Source of the DNA: Nicoliella spurrieriana
Lineage (GTDB): Bacteria; Bacillota; Bacilli; Lactobacillales; Lactobacillaceae
DNA length: 64,000 bases
Reading direction: 5' to 3'
Assembly (NCBI RefSeq): GCF_023380205.1
Contig: NZ_CP093361.1
Location: 1,640,172-1,704,171 of the forward strand
Position numbers and translations under genes: made by a program. Below, piece by piece: positions 33,022-42,044 of the stretch (positions are counted from its first letter, which is position 1; each line of letters begins with the position of its first letter). The notes under the pieces were generated by a model. The model saw only the letters and a program-made list of their open reading frames with translations. It was not told the DNA's origin and made no database searches.

Positions 33022-33978
33022 ATGAAAGCAGTTACAATTCACAGTTTAGGACAAGCCAATCCCTTAGTTGACGTACCGACCCCAGCGGTCCCAGCGGATT
33101 CCGTATTAATTAAGGTGCACGCCACCGCAGTCAACAACGTCGATTTAGCTTGGGCCACTGGAAAGCGCAAAAAAGACGATACCATCTTGGGATTAGAAGT
33201 ATCAGGTGAGGTCGTCGAATCCAATTCGGCCGTGAAGGTCGGCCAACGGGTAGCTGCATTTGTTGTCGGTGGTGCCTACGCTGAGTTCGTTTCGGTCCCA
33301 GCTAACCGGGTCATCCCACTTCCCGAAACCGTTTCATATTCAAAGGGGGCCTGCATCCCAGTTAGTTATCTGACTGCCTACCAATCACTATTTTGGTTGG
33401 GCCAATTGCAGGACCATCAAACCGTATTAATTCACGGTGGTGCTGGGGGCGTTGGTAGTGCCGCCACCCAATTGGCCAAGGCCCTTAAGGACGTTACGGT
33501 CATTACCACTTCCAGTGCTGCTAAAACGCAGGCATGTAAGGAGAACGGTGCTGATTACGCAATTGATTACGAACACCAGGATTTTGAAGCCGAAGTGGAT
33601 CAAATCACTGATCACCAAGGGGTTGATTTAATCATTGACTTCATTGGTGCGAGTTATTTCCAACGGAATCTAAACGCTTTGCATACCGATGGTCACATCG
33701 TCATCATCGGCACGCTCGGCGGTGAAATCGTTGACCAATTCAACCTCCGCTACATCATGGTCAAGCGGGCTACCGTGACCGGGTCCATGTTAATGCCCCG
33801 GTCTGAGGAATATAAAGCTAAGTTAACCACTGAATTTGCCCAAAAGACAGCACAATTATTTGCGGACGGGAAGTTGGACCCAGTCGTAAGTGGGGCGTTC
33901 GACCTTCCCGATGCCCTAGCGGCTCAAAAATTCATGCATGATAAGCAAAACGTTGGTAAAATCGTTTTAAAGGTTTAA
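33022..33978 (+). CDS. NADPH:quinone oxidoreductase-like MDR protein (copy 1)
   Basis: A 318-residue medium-chain dehydrogenase/reductase without zinc-ligand Cys pattern. 'VTIHSLGQANPL' opens the family, 'VKVGQRVAAFVVGGAYAEFV' is the substrate-domain strand, 'TVLIHGGAGGVGSAATQLAK' (A-G-G-V-G) binds NADPH and 'NGADYAIDYEHQDFEA' follows. Related enzymes reduce quinones or alpha,beta-unsaturated carbonyls. Start is ATG 33022 behind AAAGGAGA. It is very similar to the next gene. Confidence 0.82.
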   Translation: MKAVTIHSLGQANPLVDVPTPAVPADSVLIKVHATAVNNVDLAWATGKRKKDDTILGLEVSGEVVESNSAVKVGQRVAAFVVGGAYAEFVSVPANRVIPLPETVSYSKGACIPVSYLTAYQSLFWLGQLQDHQTVLIHGGAGGVGSAATQLAKALKDVTVITTSSAAKTQACKENGADYAIDYEHQDFEAEVDQITDHQGVDLIIDFIGASYFQRNLNALHTDGHIVIIGTLGGEIVDQFNLRYIMVKRATVTGSMLMPRSEEYKAKLTTEFAQKTAQLFADGKLDPVVSGAFDLPDALAAQKFMHDKQNVGKIVLKV

Positions 33979-33983
33979 TTAAT

Positions 33984-34016
33984 CGGATTGATGCTTAATC
34001 GCATCAATCCCTTTTT
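33984..34016 (+). terminator. Terminator of oxidoreductase copy 1
   Basis: GGATTGATGC-TTAATC-GCATCAATCC then CTTTTT. Confidence 0.85.
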
Positions 34017-34021
34017 AGTAA

Positions 34022-34050
34022 TTGACAATTATCGCATAACCCGCTAATCT
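34022..34050 (+). promoter_or_regulatory. Promoter of oxidoreductase copy 2
   Basis: TTGACA (34022-34027), 17-base spacer, TAATCT (34045-34050). Confidence 0.6.
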
Positions 34051-34085
34051 ATTTGGTAAAATCAATTCATTGCGGAGGAAATCAT

Positions 34086-35045
34086 ATGAAAGCAGTTACC
34101 ATCCATAGCTTAAGTCAAGCTAACCCCATCGTCGACGTTCCAAATCCCGAAGTCACCACTGGCTCCGTGTTAATCAAGGTTCATGCCACCGGTGTTAACC
34201 ACGTCGATTTGGCGTGGGCCACCGGCAAGCGTAAGCCCGCTGACACCGTGTTCGGACTAGAAGCAGCAGGTGAAGTGATCGAATCTAAGTCCAATCAGGT
34301 GCAAGTCGGTCAACGAGTGGCGGCCCTTCTCGATCATGGTGGTTACGCTGGCTTGGTTGCCGTCCCAGCTGAACGAATCATTCCACTTCCAGATGAAGTT
34401 AGTTACACCCAGGGTGCTAGCATCCCAGAAAGTTTCTTGACGGCTTACCAGGCCCTATTTTGGATCGGTCAGTTAAAAGAACACCAAACAGTATTAATTC
34501 ATGCCGGAGCCAGTGCAGTGGGCACGGCTGCCATTCAGCTCGCTAAGGTGTTGAAACACGCAACCGTGATTACCACTGCTAGTACTGCCAAAACGAAGGT
34601 TTGTAAACAATTCGGGGCGGATTACACGATTGATTATAAAACCCAGGACTTTGAAGCCGAAGTCGATCGGATTACTGAACACCAGGGCGTTGATTTAATC
34701 CTCGACTTCATTGGGAAGAACTACTTTCAAAGTAATTTGAACGCATTGCACTTTGATGGCCGGATCGTGTTAATCGGTGATTTGAGCGGTAGCATCGTGG
34801 ACCAATTTAATTTACGCTACATCATGGTCAAGCGCGCCAGCATTACCGGAACCATGTTATCGCCACGCTCAGCTGAATATAAGGCTCGCTTAACGCAGGC
34901 ATTCGTGGCCGATACCAAGCAATTATTTGCGGACGGAACCTTAAAGCCATCAGTGAGTGCCACCTTTGACCTAGCGGACGCCCTCGCTGCTCAACAGTTC
35001 ATGGCTGATCAAAAGAACGTGGGTAAAATTGTCATCAAGGTTTAA
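34086..35045 (+). CDS. NADPH:quinone oxidoreductase-like MDR protein (copy 2)
   Basis: A 319-residue paralog of copy 1 ('VTIHSLSQANPIVDVPNPEV', 'TVLIHAGASAVGTAAIQLAK', 'DLILDFIGKNYFQSNLNALH'). The NADPH loop reads A-G-A-S-A-V-G where copy 1 has G-G-A-G-G-V-G, so the glycine-rich turn is altered and cofactor binding may differ. It has its own promoter, terminator and GGAGGAA site. The pair is a tandem duplication that has diverged, perhaps in substrate range. Confidence 0.82.
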   Translation: MKAVTIHSLSQANPIVDVPNPEVTTGSVLIKVHATGVNHVDLAWATGKRKPADTVFGLEAAGEVIESKSNQVQVGQRVAALLDHGGYAGLVAVPAERIIPLPDEVSYTQGASIPESFLTAYQALFWIGQLKEHQTVLIHAGASAVGTAAIQLAKVLKHATVITTASTAKTKVCKQFGADYTIDYKTQDFEAEVDRITEHQGVDLILDFIGKNYFQSNLNALHFDGRIVLIGDLSGSIVDQFNLRYIMVKRASITGTMLSPRSAEYKARLTQAFVADTKQLFADGTLKPSVSATFDLADALAAQQFMADQKNVGKIVIKV

Positions 35046-35092
35046 TCGCCACGATACGAGAAAATGGAAATTTGGTAACCACCATCATTAAT

Positions 35093-35141
35093 AAATAGGG
35101 GGGAGGAAATTCGGCATGCTCGAACTTCCTCCCCCCTATTT
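35093..35141. terminator. Strong bidirectional terminator
   Basis: AAATAGGGGGGAGGAA and TTCCTCCCCCCTATTT form a 16-bp stem with an inner TTCG-GCATGC-TCGAA loop, between convergent genes. Confidence 0.9.
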
Positions 35142-35151
35142 AGTTTCTTTG

Positions 35152-35757
35152 CTATTCATTATCATGTTGTTGTGCTGATTTTAACTTGGCCACGTCGCCA
35201 TTTACCTCGTCTTTTTGGCCCTGGTTAACGTAGTAGTCATTCACCAAGCGGTCAATCGTGACGGTTTCCACCTTAAAGTGACCATCGGCGACATCTTTTG
35301 CACCCGAGACCCAATTCTTAATCGTCACATTCGAGCCGTTCACTTGATAGAATACATACCCTAATTGATCGGTACTCATATCCGTAATGTAGCTATATCC
35401 CTTTTCCAGTGCATTTTTACCCACATTTTGACTTGCTGGCATGTAATAAACCGGATCTGAGCCCTTAATTAAATCCGGAAACGCCAGAAAGACGGCCATG
35501 ACCCCAATCTGCTTATCACTTAAATTACTGGTATTTTTACTAACAGACGCACTACTAGCAGTGCTACTACCATTAGTCGCCGAACTACTGGCTGCTGAGC
35601 TGCTCGTGGTCACACTCGAACTAGCTGAGCTACTGGTAACACTAGAACTACCGGCTTGGCTACTACTGCTACTCGTCGCTTTATCATTACCATTATTCCC
35701 ACAACCAGCTAACAATAACACCATTGATAATCCTACAATACTACAAAATTTTTTCAT
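35152..35757 (-). CDS. Ser-rich lipoprotein, paralog 1 of 3
   Basis: A 201-residue lipoprotein (lipobox LLAGC at residues 15-19). Residues 27-78 are a Ser/Ala/Thr-rich linker that spaces the domain from the membrane. The C-terminal domain contains 'LSDKQIGVMAVFLAFPDLIK', 'YVFYQVNGSNVTIKNW' and 'VTIDRLVNDYYVNQGQKDEV'; the last block is nearly the same in the proteins at 41308-41919 and 56726-57310. This is an exported family typical of lactobacilli (Lreu_0056-like, by recollection), function unknown. It is a single gene. Confidence 0.75.
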   Translation of the reverse strand: MKKFCSIVGLSMVLLLAGCGNNGNDKATSSSSSQAGSSSVTSSSASSSVTTSSSAASSSATNGSSTASSASVSKNTSNLSDKQIGVMAVFLAFPDLIKGSDPVYYMPASQNVGKNALEKGYSYITDMSTDQLGYVFYQVNGSNVTIKNWVSGAKDVADGHFKVETVTIDRLVNDYYVNQGQKDEVNGDVAKLKSAQQHDNE

Positions 35758-35837
35758 ATCGTATCATTCCCCTATGTATTAATTATTTACACCTTTCAGT
35801 ATATGATTATCAATTAAAAAACGCCAATTTTAGCAAT

Positions 35838-35871
35838 AAAAAAACCACGATTTAAAAGCCCATCGTGGTTT
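35838..35871 (-). terminator. Terminator of the helicase gene
   Basis: On the minus strand AACCACGATG-GGCTTTTA-AATCGTGGTT followed by TTTTTATT. Confidence 0.85.
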
Positions 35872-35884
35872 GTAATTAATTTAA

Positions 35885-37546
35885 CTATTGAATATAGCGG
35901 ATTGAATCACTGCCAATTTCCTTTAGCAAGTTAATCGTTTGCGGATTCCGGTATACCAGCATTAACATGTTTTCAGACCTAGTAATTCCAACGTATTCTT
36001 GTGCATAAAACCGATTGGCTTCCTCATCATTTAACATCTCAAACTTCACCGTACTATCCATGTTTAAAATTTCATCACGGCAATAGTAACTAGGCATTGA
36101 ATCGATACAATAAAACAAGACGTTCGGAAACTGGAGCCCCTTAATTTTATTCATCCCTAAAACATAAACATTAGCAGTCCCATCGTCTTCATCATCGTCT
36201 TTACCATACTCATCCTTAAAGGCAATGTCATTTTGCTTTAATAGGTTCGTAATTTCACGTTTATCCCGATCATTCCGACAAATGATTAATGAATCCTCAT
36301 TCGCCTTTACCGCCCGGTTTAAAAACCGAACGATGTAATCCGATTTAGAGTAGTTCACCGCATAGGGTTGATAACTATGCTTAGTCGATAGCTCTGGCTC
36401 AATGAACGTCGATTCCGTTTCCTTATAAGAGGCTGATTCAACATCAGAGGAGTAGTGTAACTTACAGTAATCTAGAAAATCCTTCCCGAGCTTAGAAATT
36501 TCATAGGTATTTCTGTAGTTATGCTTAATGCGATGACTATTTCCACGGTTCACCTGCAGCCCTAGTTTCTTCCAAGACATCCGACGTCCAAAGATGTTTT
36601 GTGATAAATCACCTAATAGTGTGAAGTAGGTATTGCCATCACGCTTCCGAATTTGATTTAACGCTTCGAACATTACCGGCGATAAGTCTTGGACTTCATC
36701 AACGATTACATAGTCATACTTTTGATTTTCGGGAATGTCGAGGTACTTCACCAAGCGATAAACATCATTATAGTCAAAAATCTTAGAAACGCCCCGGTCA
36801 GTTCTGTAACTATCCCGTTTTTCATAGTATTGGTAATAAATATCATAAACCAACTTCCGTTGAATCCCGCCCTTGTTTCCCAGGTTAAATGAACTTCGGC
36901 CAATTCGATCGGCATTTAAATAGGCGGCTTCATCATTATACGGAATCTCATTATCCTGCATCCAGTTAATTTCATCCCTGATTGCTAATTTGATGTCCTT
37001 ATAGCTCATTTGATCTTTTTTCCAAATGTTATTATCAGGATGCTCCTTTTTGGCTTCATCAATCAATTCATCTAACATTTTATTTACAACATTTTTATCC
37101 ATAGCAGTCGCTTCTGGGTAGTAATTGTACCCCCGTTTATTATAAGGACTGCGATTATGGACGTAGTCATCATACCGGTTATTAGCAGATTGTAAGAATT
37201 GATATTCATGCTCATTTAGATTTTTCAATTCTTGCGTCGGCCGGCAAGTATTCACTAACTCCTTAAAGTATGTATAAACAGTATTCACATCCACATTGTC
37301 GGTGTCGTTCGCTTGTTGTTTCACATTGCCCCTGATAAATGAATGAATCGCATCATTATAAGTCAGAATTAATACCCTTTTGGGCTCAAATAATGATGAA
37401 TTTGATAGCATAATGGAGCGATAAATGGCAATCACCGTTTTGCCACCTCCAGCAACACCTAAAACAATTTGATCTTGATTATCACTAGCCCGTAGCGCGG
37501 TGACTTGTTCATCAGTCAGTTCCTTTTCACTCGGTAAAACATTCAT
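35885..37546 (-). CDS. Superfamily 1 UvrD/Rep-like helicase
   Basis: A 553-residue SF1 helicase. Q-motif region 'LTDEQVTALRASDNQDQIVL', Walker A 'GVAGGGKT' (about 29-36), motif Ia 'RVLILTYNDAI', Walker B 'YVIVDEVQDLSP' (about 287), motif III 'LLGDLSQNIFG', motif IV 'NYRNTYEI', motif V 'NKIKGLQFPNVLFY' and motif VI 'EYVGITRSENMLMLVY'. Residues 95-230 are an inserted charged helical region. It is shorter than UvrD or PcrA and lacks a nuclease domain. It lies 114 bp after the McrC-like gene on the same strand and could take part in the same defence cassette; the link is positional only. Confidence 0.82.
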   Translation of the reverse strand: MNVLPSEKELTDEQVTALRASDNQDQIVLGVAGGGKTVIAIYRSIMLSNSSLFEPKRVLILTYNDAIHSFIRGNVKQQANDTDNVDVNTVYTYFKELVNTCRPTQELKNLNEHEYQFLQSANNRYDDYVHNRSPYNKRGYNYYPEATAMDKNVVNKMLDELIDEAKKEHPDNNIWKKDQMSYKDIKLAIRDEINWMQDNEIPYNDEAAYLNADRIGRSSFNLGNKGGIQRKLVYDIYYQYYEKRDSYRTDRGVSKIFDYNDVYRLVKYLDIPENQKYDYVIVDEVQDLSPVMFEALNQIRKRDGNTYFTLLGDLSQNIFGRRMSWKKLGLQVNRGNSHRIKHNYRNTYEISKLGKDFLDYCKLHYSSDVESASYKETESTFIEPELSTKHSYQPYAVNYSKSDYIVRFLNRAVKANEDSLIICRNDRDKREITNLLKQNDIAFKDEYGKDDDEDDGTANVYVLGMNKIKGLQFPNVLFYCIDSMPSYYCRDEILNMDSTVKFEMLNDEEANRFYAQEYVGITRSENMLMLVYRNPQTINLLKEIGSDSIRYIQ

Positions 37547-37660
37547 AAAAACACCCCATATCAGTCATAATTATTCAATCTATTTTATTTTTACCATTAT
37601 CATTTCAATAAATCAACCGTTAATTAACGCACTCTAATCATTCGCATCAAAGGCAATCGA

Positions 37661-39307
37661 TCAACAATGTAAAATTGTTACTAAATTCAAAATCGCCGTT
37701 ATTTGTGCGTCAATAAAATCATTAATTTGCCGCTTATCACTAGGAACTGCAAATACCGATTCCAATCCCCACCGCCTTAAATGAGCATCACTCGAAACCG
37801 GATTGATGATGCCGACCTTAGAAACCACCCGTAATAATTCACGCGGAATGTTTTCAACATAGTGAGCCGATTTAAACATGTCACTACTATTGACCTTATA
37901 GTAGTAGTCCAATAATTGCTGCATCGTATCCTTATTACGATCGTTGATAAAGTACTTAATTTCTCGATACTTAGTATCCATAATAAAACTACCGATCAAC
38001 GTATCATCAGCGTCATGATCGAAGAAATCGACCCTAAGATCAGGTTTGTAATGATTGCTATCGATCCACAGTTTTGACCGACCATTATCAACATGGTCCA
38101 TTTCATCATTATAGGTAATTACCGCCATCACGGTTAATTTCAGCGTCCCTAGCTCAACTGGCTTAGTCATTTTAACCTGCGTCATCTTAGGTAGCCCATC
38201 AATCGGCTGATTGTTAGCCATTAACTGCTCCGCTAAACTCCACAGTGGCACGTCTGAAAACCCCAGTTGGTGAAATGCGACAATGACGCTAATAAAACCC
38301 CAGTATTCATATAAATCATAACTGCTCCGCCGGGCAATCCCAAATTGATTCGATTGGGCTGCAATCGAATGCTGCTTGCGAAGGCAGTCCTCAACGCCAG
38401 TTAAAAATTGAGTCATGAATCGGTACCGGTAGTCAATTTGATGGGCTTGACGCCGCAACGGCCGGTCCGTGACCCGCTTCAGCCAGGAATGCGTCAGTAG
38501 CTGATTGATTAAATCAACGTATGGCGTGATGATTTCATCATTATTAGCATTCACTAGCGGGTTCAGAATGAAGTTTAACCGCCGAAGGGTCGCCTTTAAA
38601 TTTTGGTTTGCCTGCGTATTGAAGTTCACTTGATTCGATTGAACGTAGTAACCATCACTTGGCTTTTGTGCCATCCGGTTCAGTGACCGTCGATCAAGGC
38701 GTCCCGTCAATGCCGGACTCCAATGATGGCCGCGTTTAAGCTGATTTTGTGGATGCTGCTTTAAGTTTGCAACCACGCCGGTAAAGGCCTCTAAGTGCGC
38801 CTTTAAAAAGCGCATTAGTTCATCGATTAATAGGATTGACGCCACCCGGGCCCGCTTATTCGTAGCCACCTGGGATAATTTTTTAAACGCCGCATCAATA
38901 TCAAACACCATCTGATTATATTCTTGATCGGCATTTTCACCGGTCCCAAAGAACTTATTATTAAATTTTAACCAGCACTGGTAGCGGGTTTCATCTGCAC
39001 ACACCACTAATTTATAGTATCCAGGAATGTAAACATCCTTATTAATCTTAGTATCATAAAGAGAAACGGTGCAGTCACTAGCAAGATACTGCCGGCCCCG
39101 TTCATCACGGGCCAAGCTATTCAACGGGACGCGCTTCAGCTCTGATAACCCTTCCAGATACACCCGCTCATTTGCCCCCACGGTAATCGCCAAACTACAG
39201 TAGGTGTTCTCCTTAATTTGATAACAGGCAGTCCCAGCTTGAGTTAACTCTAACTGCTCCTTGCCAGAACGGCCCCGAATTAAAACCACCCTAGTTTGCA
39301 AATCCAA
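37661..39307 (-). CDS. mcrC: McrC-like restriction nuclease subunit (DUF2357 + PD-(D/E)XK)
   Basis: A 548-residue protein. The N-terminal two-thirds is DUF2357-like: beta-rich residues 1-120, then a helical part with conserved 'LYEYW' (about 332-336). The C-terminal PD-(D/E)XK nuclease shows P-D-L at 423-425 and 'FIMDTKYREIKYF' with Asp444-x-Lys446. This pairing with an McrB-type AAA+ protein defines McrBC-like systems, in which McrB loads on modified DNA and McrC cuts. It overlaps mcrB by 17 bases (start 39307, mcrB stop 39291-39293), so translation is coupled. The partner's target (methylated or otherwise modified DNA) is inferred from the family. Confidence 0.82.
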   Translation of the reverse strand: MDLQTRVVLIRGRSGKEQLELTQAGTACYQIKENTYCSLAITVGANERVYLEGLSELKRVPLNSLARDERGRQYLASDCTVSLYDTKINKDVYIPGYYKLVVCADETRYQCWLKFNNKFFGTGENADQEYNQMVFDIDAAFKKLSQVATNKRARVASILLIDELMRFLKAHLEAFTGVVANLKQHPQNQLKRGHHWSPALTGRLDRRSLNRMAQKPSDGYYVQSNQVNFNTQANQNLKATLRRLNFILNPLVNANNDEIITPYVDLINQLLTHSWLKRVTDRPLRRQAHQIDYRYRFMTQFLTGVEDCLRKQHSIAAQSNQFGIARRSSYDLYEYWGFISVIVAFHQLGFSDVPLWSLAEQLMANNQPIDGLPKMTQVKMTKPVELGTLKLTVMAVITYNDEMDHVDNGRSKLWIDSNHYKPDLRVDFFDHDADDTLIGSFIMDTKYREIKYFINDRNKDTMQQLLDYYYKVNSSDMFKSAHYVENIPRELLRVVSKVGIINPVSSDAHLRRWGLESVFAVPSDKRQINDFIDAQITAILNLVTILHC

Positions 39308-41174
39308 TCACCCTAATCTCTTTTCGCTTATGTGTTAGTTGCTGCCTAGTTACCTCAAAATCAGATAAATCGTGGTAGCGGTCCAATAATTGTTCAAATT
39401 GATTATCAGCACCTAATAACGGTGCTAACACCTGTTGACTACCGCGTACCTTCGGTAAAATCCGTTGGGCGATTTGGTAATCAAATGCCACCCGATCATC
39501 AAATTGAAAATCGGCATCATCGTACGCTTTAACGTTGCTCATAAACGTTTGAATGTTACTCAATGTGCGCCAGCTAAAGCCCAAGTCCGGAATGGCATTG
39601 TTAATTAACTGGTACAAATCATCGAAGAACTGTAAGTACAATTGATTAAATTGAAAGTCCCCGCGGTCAATCGTTTGTTGGTAGGTGTCAAATGATACTT
39701 CAGGACTATCAACGGTGGTGGGAGCTGGGAGGTTTAAGATGGCTGTAAAGGCCGTTTTAGATAGCTTGATCAAATTTGCCCGGTCCAAAACCTTATCTGA
39801 CAACTGGAACGTTGATTCATCAATGTTCATGGTCCCAATGAACCGCACGTTATTTGGAATCCAGACTTCCGCAGGATATTCATCCGCATTATCCACTGAT
39901 TGATGTGGGTTATACAGCCTAATTTTTTGGTCCTTTTTATCCCGTTCTAACACTGATAGGAACTGAGCAAAGTAAAATTCCACCCGTGCTAGGTTCATTT
40001 CGTCTAAGACGATTAAGTATAATTTATGGGGATTGGCATTTGCTGCGATGAGGGTATCAACGATCCCCGATGTGCTAGGCAGGTAGCGTTCTTTGGATAT
40101 GTCTACGAACCCTAATAAATCGGCATCACTTTGCCAGTCAGGACTCACCGCCACCATGTTGAACTGTTCTTCGTTTTTGATGCCCAGCGCGTCAGCATAT
40201 GCGGTCACAATTTTAGATTTTCCAGACCCACTTAATCCTGCTAAAATCGTCAGTGGAAAACTCTTAACCGAATTATGGAAGTTCGCAATGTCTTGCTTGG
40301 TAAATTCAAAGCGATATTGCTTTGCTAGCACTTCAGCAAAGTGGTACAAAACATCATCAGATTGTGAATTTACGATTGCTTGATTATACTCAGCATTAAA
40401 ATATTGATGCGACTGTTTAATGGTTCCCGAAGCAGAATCGCCCAAGCAGACGTTTTCAGGAATATAAAATAACGTATCGGAATCATTCAGATTGCTCAAC
40501 CAATCATCATTAATTTTAGTCACTTGGTACTGGTCGAATGGATCTGTAAACTGAAGCACCCCATCAGCTTGGACCTGAACATGCCCACTCAGTAGCATCG
40601 TTTCATTTTCGCCAGCCCAAATCATCCCATTGATCTGTACATTTTCATCAATGGTCGTGTGTTCATTCACCCGAACTTCCTGCCCAGATTCGATTGAATG
40701 CAGTAGCTCATCGACTCCGTAAATGCCAAGAGTGTTACTAGGGTTCAAAAACGCTAATGCTTGATCATAATTGGCTTCATGATCAGCATTGACTACCGCA
40801 ATTAATTTCGCATACCCGATTCGATCAGTTAAATTAGGTTCCGTAATGAATAACTTATTTCGGCAAATTTCAATCATTTGTTCCTTTAGCGCATTGACTT
40901 TGATGTCATTATCAAAGTCAGCGCTCTTAGTAATCTTCTGATCACGCATCATCTTAACAACATTTAAACCATTTATTTTAACCCCAACATCATGGATGGA
41001 TTTAAACTCTAGATAGATGTATTCATCTTTACGAGATGATAGATTTATCTTTTCTTCATCCGCCTGGTTTAAAAAGCCTTGATAAACTAACCGAAACGTA
41101 AAATAAATTGAATTATCTTTCATATTTTTATTCACAAAAAGATCCTGAATGGTTCCAATTGCTTCAGCTGCCAT
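39291..41174 (-). CDS. mcrB: McrB-like AAA+ NTPase
   Basis: A 627-residue protein. Residues 1-290 are a large non-catalytic N-terminal part of unrecognised folds, where other McrB proteins carry their DNA-recognition domain. Residues 300-600 are the AAA+ domain: Walker A 'LAGLSGSGKSK' (about 311-321), Walker B 'LIVLDEMNLARVEFYF' (about 387-402; the D-E-M-N form is diagnostic of the McrB clade) and sensor 1 'IGTMNIDEST' (M-N-x-D, about 447). It is expected to form a GTP- or ATP-driven ring that translocates on DNA and activates the nuclease next door. First gene of the cassette; no short antitoxin or regulator precedes it. Confidence 0.85.
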   Translation of the reverse strand: MAAEAIGTIQDLFVNKNMKDNSIYFTFRLVYQGFLNQADEEKINLSSRKDEYIYLEFKSIHDVGVKINGLNVVKMMRDQKITKSADFDNDIKVNALKEQMIEICRNKLFITEPNLTDRIGYAKLIAVVNADHEANYDQALAFLNPSNTLGIYGVDELLHSIESGQEVRVNEHTTIDENVQINGMIWAGENETMLLSGHVQVQADGVLQFTDPFDQYQVTKINDDWLSNLNDSDTLFYIPENVCLGDSASGTIKQSHQYFNAEYNQAIVNSQSDDVLYHFAEVLAKQYRFEFTKQDIANFHNSVKSFPLTILAGLSGSGKSKIVTAYADALGIKNEEQFNMVAVSPDWQSDADLLGFVDISKERYLPSTSGIVDTLIAANANPHKLYLIVLDEMNLARVEFYFAQFLSVLERDKKDQKIRLYNPHQSVDNADEYPAEVWIPNNVRFIGTMNIDESTFQLSDKVLDRANLIKLSKTAFTAILNLPAPTTVDSPEVSFDTYQQTIDRGDFQFNQLYLQFFDDLYQLINNAIPDLGFSWRTLSNIQTFMSNVKAYDDADFQFDDRVAFDYQIAQRILPKVRGSQQVLAPLLGADNQFEQLLDRYHDLSDFEVTRQQLTHKRKEIRVIGFAN

Positions 41175-41264
41175 TTAGTTCCACCTCAAAAATAAAGATT
41201 TTAAATTTAATATAGCAAAATCAAATCCGAAATACAAATTATTTCAGATTGATTTTCACGCTAA

Positions 41265-41305
41265 AAAGCCATCCGTAATTGCGATTTGGACAATCACGGA
41301 TGGTT
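41265..41305 (-). terminator. Terminator of lipoprotein paralog 2
   Basis: On the minus strand ACCATCCGTGATTG...CAATTACGGATGGC followed by TTTTTAG. Confidence 0.8.
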
Positions 41306-41307
41306 CT

Positions 41308-41919
41308 TTAGTCGTTTTTGTGCGCATTCATAAATTGTTGTGCAGATTTAAGTTGATTAGCATCGCTGTTAACCTCGTCCTTTTGGGATTGGTTAACGTA
41401 GTAGTCATTCTTTAAGCGGTCGATACTAACCGTTTCGTTCTTCCAATGCCCATCGGCAACTCCACCCTGAGCACTTAGCTCCCAGAGTTTAATATTAACG
41501 TTCTCTCCATTAACCTGGTAATAAATAAAGCTGGTCGGATCCCCCATTTGACTAACATAACTATAGTTACGAACTGCCGTTCCTCTAGAATGAGTCGTTA
41601 AACTAGCAGGTTGATAATACATCCCATCCAGGTTCTGCTTAAACCAATTCGGCATGGTTAAAAATGCTACCATGACCCCAATTTGTTTATCATTGACCCC
41701 ACTGTTATTTGTAGTGGTGGCCGTGCTACTACTCTGCGCAGCAGAGCTGCTATTGGTCGCAGAACTACTGGTGGCCGAACTAGAGCTAGCCACACTACTG
41801 GAGCTACTAACACTACTGGACTGACTGCTGCTACTAGTTTGTTGACTAGCGGTTTGATTCCCACAGCCCGCTAGTAGTAATAACGTCGCTACCCCCGCGA
41901 TTTGCCAAAGTTTATTCAT
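41308..41919 (-). CDS. Ser-rich lipoprotein, paralog 2 of 3
   Basis: A 203-residue lipoprotein (MNKLWQIAGVATLLLLAGCG, lipobox LLAGC). A Ser/Ala linker of about 45 residues follows, then 'VNDKQIGVMVAFLTMPNWFK', 'SFIYYQVNGENVNIKLWEL' and 'VSIDRLKNDYYVNQSQKDEV'. The C-terminal domain and even the DNA of that last block are close to the copy at 35152-35757. The two copies lie in the same orientation on either side of the helicase-mcrC-mcrB cassette. Confidence 0.75.
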   Translation of the reverse strand: MNKLWQIAGVATLLLLAGCGNQTASQQTSSSSQSSSVSSSSSVASSSSATSSSATNSSSAAQSSSTATTTNNSGVNDKQIGVMVAFLTMPNWFKQNLDGMYYQPASLTTHSRGTAVRNYSYVSQMGDPTSFIYYQVNGENVNIKLWELSAQGGVADGHWKNETVSIDRLKNDYYVNQSQKDEVNSDANQLKSAQQFMNAHKND

Positions 41920-42000
41920 AAAACACCATTCCTTTATGTAAAAATGTGATTAACACTTCCAGTATAGAATGATAAGGAATAAAAAGCGAGTTTAAACAAA

Positions 42001-42034
42001 CAAAAACGCAGAACCATTCACTGATTCTGCGTTA
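42001..42034 (-). terminator. Terminator of the DUF2798 gene
   Basis: On the minus strand ACGCAGAATCAGTGAATGGTTCTGCGTTTTTG. Confidence 0.8.
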
Positions 42035-42044
42035 TGATTATTGA

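Noticed and set aside
35570-35680. Ser-codon repeats in the lipoprotein linkers considered as a phase-variable microsatellite
   Set aside because: The linker codons are mixed (TCx and AGx with Ala and Thr) and contain no uniform repeat unit that could slip.
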